From Desmodesmus armatus (lineage: Eukaryota > Chlorophyta > Chlorophyceae > Sphaeropleales > Scenedesmaceae), in assembly GCA_007449985.2 (NCBI GenBank), contig VIIQ02000039.1:496001-560000 (forward strand): a stretch of DNA of 64,000 bases, written 5' to 3'. The stretch's first letter is position 1. The number at the start of each line of letters is the position of its first letter. Below are positions 53,472 to 64,000 of this stretch, piece after piece. Position numbers and translations under genes: made by a program. The notes beneath the pieces were generated by a model. It ran no database searches. It saw nothing but the letters and a program-made list of their open reading frames with translations, and was not told the origin of the DNA.

Positions 53472-56058
53472 TCACTCGTAATGCTCGTGTGCTTCATATG
53501 GCAGTGTCCGGCGTGTGTATAGCGCGTCCAATATACAGATAAACAGCGCTCCAAATGTGAGCGGCAACAACAGCACCCCGCTGATAATGGTTGTGTCCGA
53601 AAAGCCCTTCTCTTCTTTCAAAAACGTGTAGCCCCGCCTGCCTAACGATGGCACACTGCAAACAGACACAGCACAGGGCAGCACAGCATGCAGGCACAAG
53701 TCTAATTTTGCAACAGTCTCTGAACCCGTGTGTGACACATGGCTGTAAGCACAGAGGCATAGCACAGCACAGCACAAGACACCAACAGCGGCATCATGCG
53801 CAATGTGCAATGCTCATGGTCCACACACAAGCCACTTCAAGTAAGCACCCCACTAAATGCAACAAGAAAACCGGTCCTTCCTGCGCTGCGCAGCCCGCGA
53901 TGCTGATGCTGTGCTGGTGTGAGCAGCAACAAAAGGCCGACCCAGCCACTGTGTCCCTGTGCTGCTGGTTCACACTGCAATAGCCAGATGCTACCCCCAA
54001 CCCAAAGCAGCACAGCCCAACAAAGCACATACTTTGCCCAAAAGTAACCAAGGGCCTCACCTGTACACGATCCCCATGACCCGCCCCAACGCGCTGTTGG
54101 GTGCCTTATGGAACGCTAGGCTGGTGGCGGACTTGTAGCCACGCAGCGCAAACTCCTTCATCTGCAGCATCACCAGTACAAAACATGAAAACAGCGGGAA
54201 AAGCCATTAGTTGGACAAGTCACTAGTGTGTGTGGGCTGCACAGCGTATGACCATTTTGCAATGACGCCGGCGCCTTGTAGCTTGATGCCATGGAATGTG
54301 TATGGGGTGAAGCTCCATGCACATGCATAAGAACTTTTGCAACCCCTGGCAGTGCAGCCGTGTTTATGACTGTAGCATGCTGCCACACAGCAGCCCATAG
54401 TTTTCTACGAGCTCACTCGGGGTCTGCAAGTTCTCCAAAAGCACACTGCACGCGTTTTGAAACCTGTAGTGATGTAGCAGTAACTGCAGGACCACCACCA
54501 ACACCAGAGACACAACCGCAGTCACCCTCTCCCTCACCTCTGCTACTGACCGCACCCCTGCGTACTGCCACGTACTGCCGTCCTTCAGAAGGTAGATCGA
54601 GGGGAAGCCCAACACATTGAAACGCTTCATCAGCACCCGGTTCTTCATCCCATCTATCTGCAAGAGAGACATTGCACACGTTCCGACTTCAGGCTGCTGC
54701 CAGGCAAGCTTGGCCTTGGCCTCAGGCATGGCTCTGGTCGTGTAACTATCACAACAGCCAAAGGCAAGCGCTTTGAGGTTCGCTTGTCCACAGCTGCCGA
54801 GCTCGAAAAGGTAAGGACAGCAAGTGAGCAGCTGGTGTTTGGTGCACCACGGGCTGGGCATAACACTTCGGGCTGAGGTCCCACTGTGCATCTCCAACCC
54901 TTGCAAAACACGCTTTCGTGAGACAATTAGAGGCTGATTTGGCAACCAGCCACCGCATGCGCCGACAAGTAAAGGCGGATTTAGCAACCAGCCACCGCAT
55001 GCGCAGACAATACAGACCGGGAAGGACAAGGGGGAGGGGGGCAGGCTGCCAGCATGCTTGGTAACAAGAGCCACTGCGTGCATACTGCAGAGGCATCGGA
55101 CATCAAGCATGCTGGCAGCCTGCCCCCTCCCCCTGTTCTTCCCGGTCTGTTCTGTTGCACAGCTGCTGTCCCATTTTGACAAGGTTGTACTCTGGGCGCA
55201 TACCATGCGTGATACTAATCACCAAACTCCTTGCCGCCAAGCCTGCCCCCAATCCACTGCGCTGCAAGGATACTGCTCCAGCTGAACTGTCACGCTGATG
55301 TGGCATGTTGCTGCCCCGAAAATTCCTGCCAGAATGGCACAGTCGCGCTGCCTGGCAGCATCACTGTGCTTCTGGGCACTGTAACACGTTTCCCTGGTGG
55401 ATCAGCCCAGCTGCCCAGCCTGCTTGCCTTTGCTACTTTGATGTTGTGCGCTTTGAGTTCCGTTGCAAGTTGCCGCCAGGCTGGCTCCATCTGTTGACAA
55501 TGCGTGCACCTGCAGGAAATAACAGGAAATGACAGAGAATTGGTACAGCAGATCCATGCTCACTCACAGCTGCCATCTCACCGAAATTCAACAAGACAAA
55601 CAGGGTGACAGTACGTGGGTGCTGGAGGCAGTCGATGCAAGGGGATGGTGCCATGTGCTGACAAGGCAAGCAGCACTAGAGCAGCTGCAGCAAGCAGAGA
55701 GACCAACCAGGGAGCGAAAATGTCAACCATCCAGGTCCCCGTTGCTGTGGCCCAGTCAAAGTTGTCATCTGCAGCAGGATGCGCAGGGCCGCAGTGGTAC
55801 ATTGCAGTGACCAAAAACGTCAAAGGACCCCAGCTACTCAAAGGACCACACTGCAAGAGCTAATCAGATGAAGGCTAGAAACCAAATGATGGTATTGATG
55901 CAGCTGGGGCCACAGCATGCCACCTCACCTGACAGGATGATCACATCCCCGTCCTTAGGCAGACTGTCCGTTGCTGTGGCATGGCATGGGGGCACAGTGG
56001 CCAACGCTGCACAGATGCTAGCCGCCAGCAGGAGCTTCGTCAACCTGGGTTGCTGCAT
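53472..56058 (-). CDS. TMX-like thioredoxin-related transmembrane protein (PDI family)
   Basis: Exons 56058-55929, 55768-55708, 55509-55428, 54657-54538, 54161-54061 and 53655-53472 join in phase to 225 residues. The order is signal peptide (LLLAASICAALA), a thioredoxin domain with active site APWCTHC (Cys64-Cys67 by this model), KVAK then IDGMKNRVLMKRFNVLGFPS with the cis-Pro loop, and a single C-terminal membrane helix (GVLLLPLTFGALFICIL) followed by a short cytosolic tail ending EAHEHYE. Such proteins form and reshuffle disulfides in the ER lumen. The CTHC dipeptide differs from the CGHC of classical PDI. The exon 3 to exon 4 junction requires a GC donor (AAG then GCAAGC), a known rare intron class; all other introns are GT-AG. 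Confidence 0.9.
55008..55152. repeat. Long inverted repeat in TMX-like intron 3
   Basis: Arms of about 45-50 bp (55008-55056 and about 55099-55152) are near-perfect reverse complements, sharing AGGCTGCCAGCATGCTTG and GACCGGGAAG, separated by about 45 bp. Confidence 0.85.
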
Positions 56059-56409
56059 AGTTATAGAATGAACAAGAGTCCCGGGCCTAGAAGAGTCTTT
56101 CTGCCATCTACTGCTGTCGGTTGTACAGTTGGAAGCTTGCAGCAGCGTACCTCGACGCAAAAGTGCTCCGAAAGATGTCGACAACGCTTGGATTGTTGCT
56201 TGCAGGCGACTAGGGAACCTTCTCCTCCCCTTTCGCCAAAACCCACTGTCACTCTCACCACATGCCATGCTCCGCTGCTACTGAGGGCCTCTGCAACCTC
56301 CAGACTCAACCTCAGTGTTTCGTTTGTCGGGATCAAGCTTGCAGAGCCACGCAAGAGCTGTTGAGAGCCTCAGTTGGTTGCTTCGAGTGTGTTTTGATCC
56401 AGAGGCAGC
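56059..56409. promoter_or_regulatory. 351-bp bidirectional upstream region, TMX-like and CDC48
   Basis: Two ER-proteostasis genes diverge from this short region. I see no recognisable ER-stress element, but the arrangement would allow joint regulation. Confidence 0.5.

Positions 56410-64000
<7,591 letters not shown>

Overview
The window is nuclear DNA of a green alga, most likely a chlorophycean. The evidence is: GC-rich sequence; many short exons with GT-AG introns ending in long CTG or CAG tracts; a HAP2 protein closely matching the Chlamydomonas one; a plant-type DDB2 with an N-terminal zinc knuckle; plus CDC48, a mitochondrial carrier and a LINE fragment. No bacterial operon, rRNA, tRNA or CRISPR array was seen. 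The order (Sphaeropleales versus Chlamydomonadales) is a guess and cannot be settled here.

Layout. Positions 1-9,500 are repeat-rich: a 529-bp repeat with short inverted ends (two copies), a minisatellite leading into a gag-like zinc-knuckle ORF, and the 3' end of a LINE. Then follow an F-box/LRR gene (9,508-11,043, minus), a small foldback element with G-rich internal repeats (12,273-12,548), DDB2 (13,198-20,750, minus, 15 exons), a SASA-family carbohydrate esterase (22,165-26,238, minus), a secreted Cys-containing protein (27,473-29,891, plus), the gamete fusogen HAP2/GCS1 (31,704-41,677, minus, 17 exons), a 2-oxodicarboxylate-type mitochondrial carrier (42,150-45,420, plus), an unrecognised membrane protein with a GGGGYIG motif (46,093-50,380, plus), a 502-bp TG microsatellite, a TMX-like thioredoxin membrane protein (53,472-56,058, minus), and CDC48/p97 (56,410 to the window edge, plus). 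The exon models were built by hand. In the seven complete multi-exon models all exon phases agree and the summed lengths are multiples of three, which is strong internal support; the partial CDC48 model is also in phase to its last visible exon.

Genes are mostly arranged as divergent pairs sharing short upstream regions (HAP2 with the carrier, TMX-like with CDC48, esterase with the secreted protein). They do not form one pathway: DNA-damage recognition, gamete fusion, ER folding, ER-associated degradation and mitochondrial transport are simply neighbours.

The most unusual observation is shared by six of these genes. Pieces of exons that span a splice junction (an exon tail with its 5' splice site, or an exon head with its 3' splice site) are tandemly duplicated into the adjacent intron, in up to four copies. 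These decoy half-exons keep splice-site sequence but cannot replace the full exon. They occur in DDB2, the esterase, HAP2, the carrier, the unknown membrane protein and CDC48, so this looks like a general process shaping introns in this genome. Long perfect hairpins inside several introns are a second recurrent feature.
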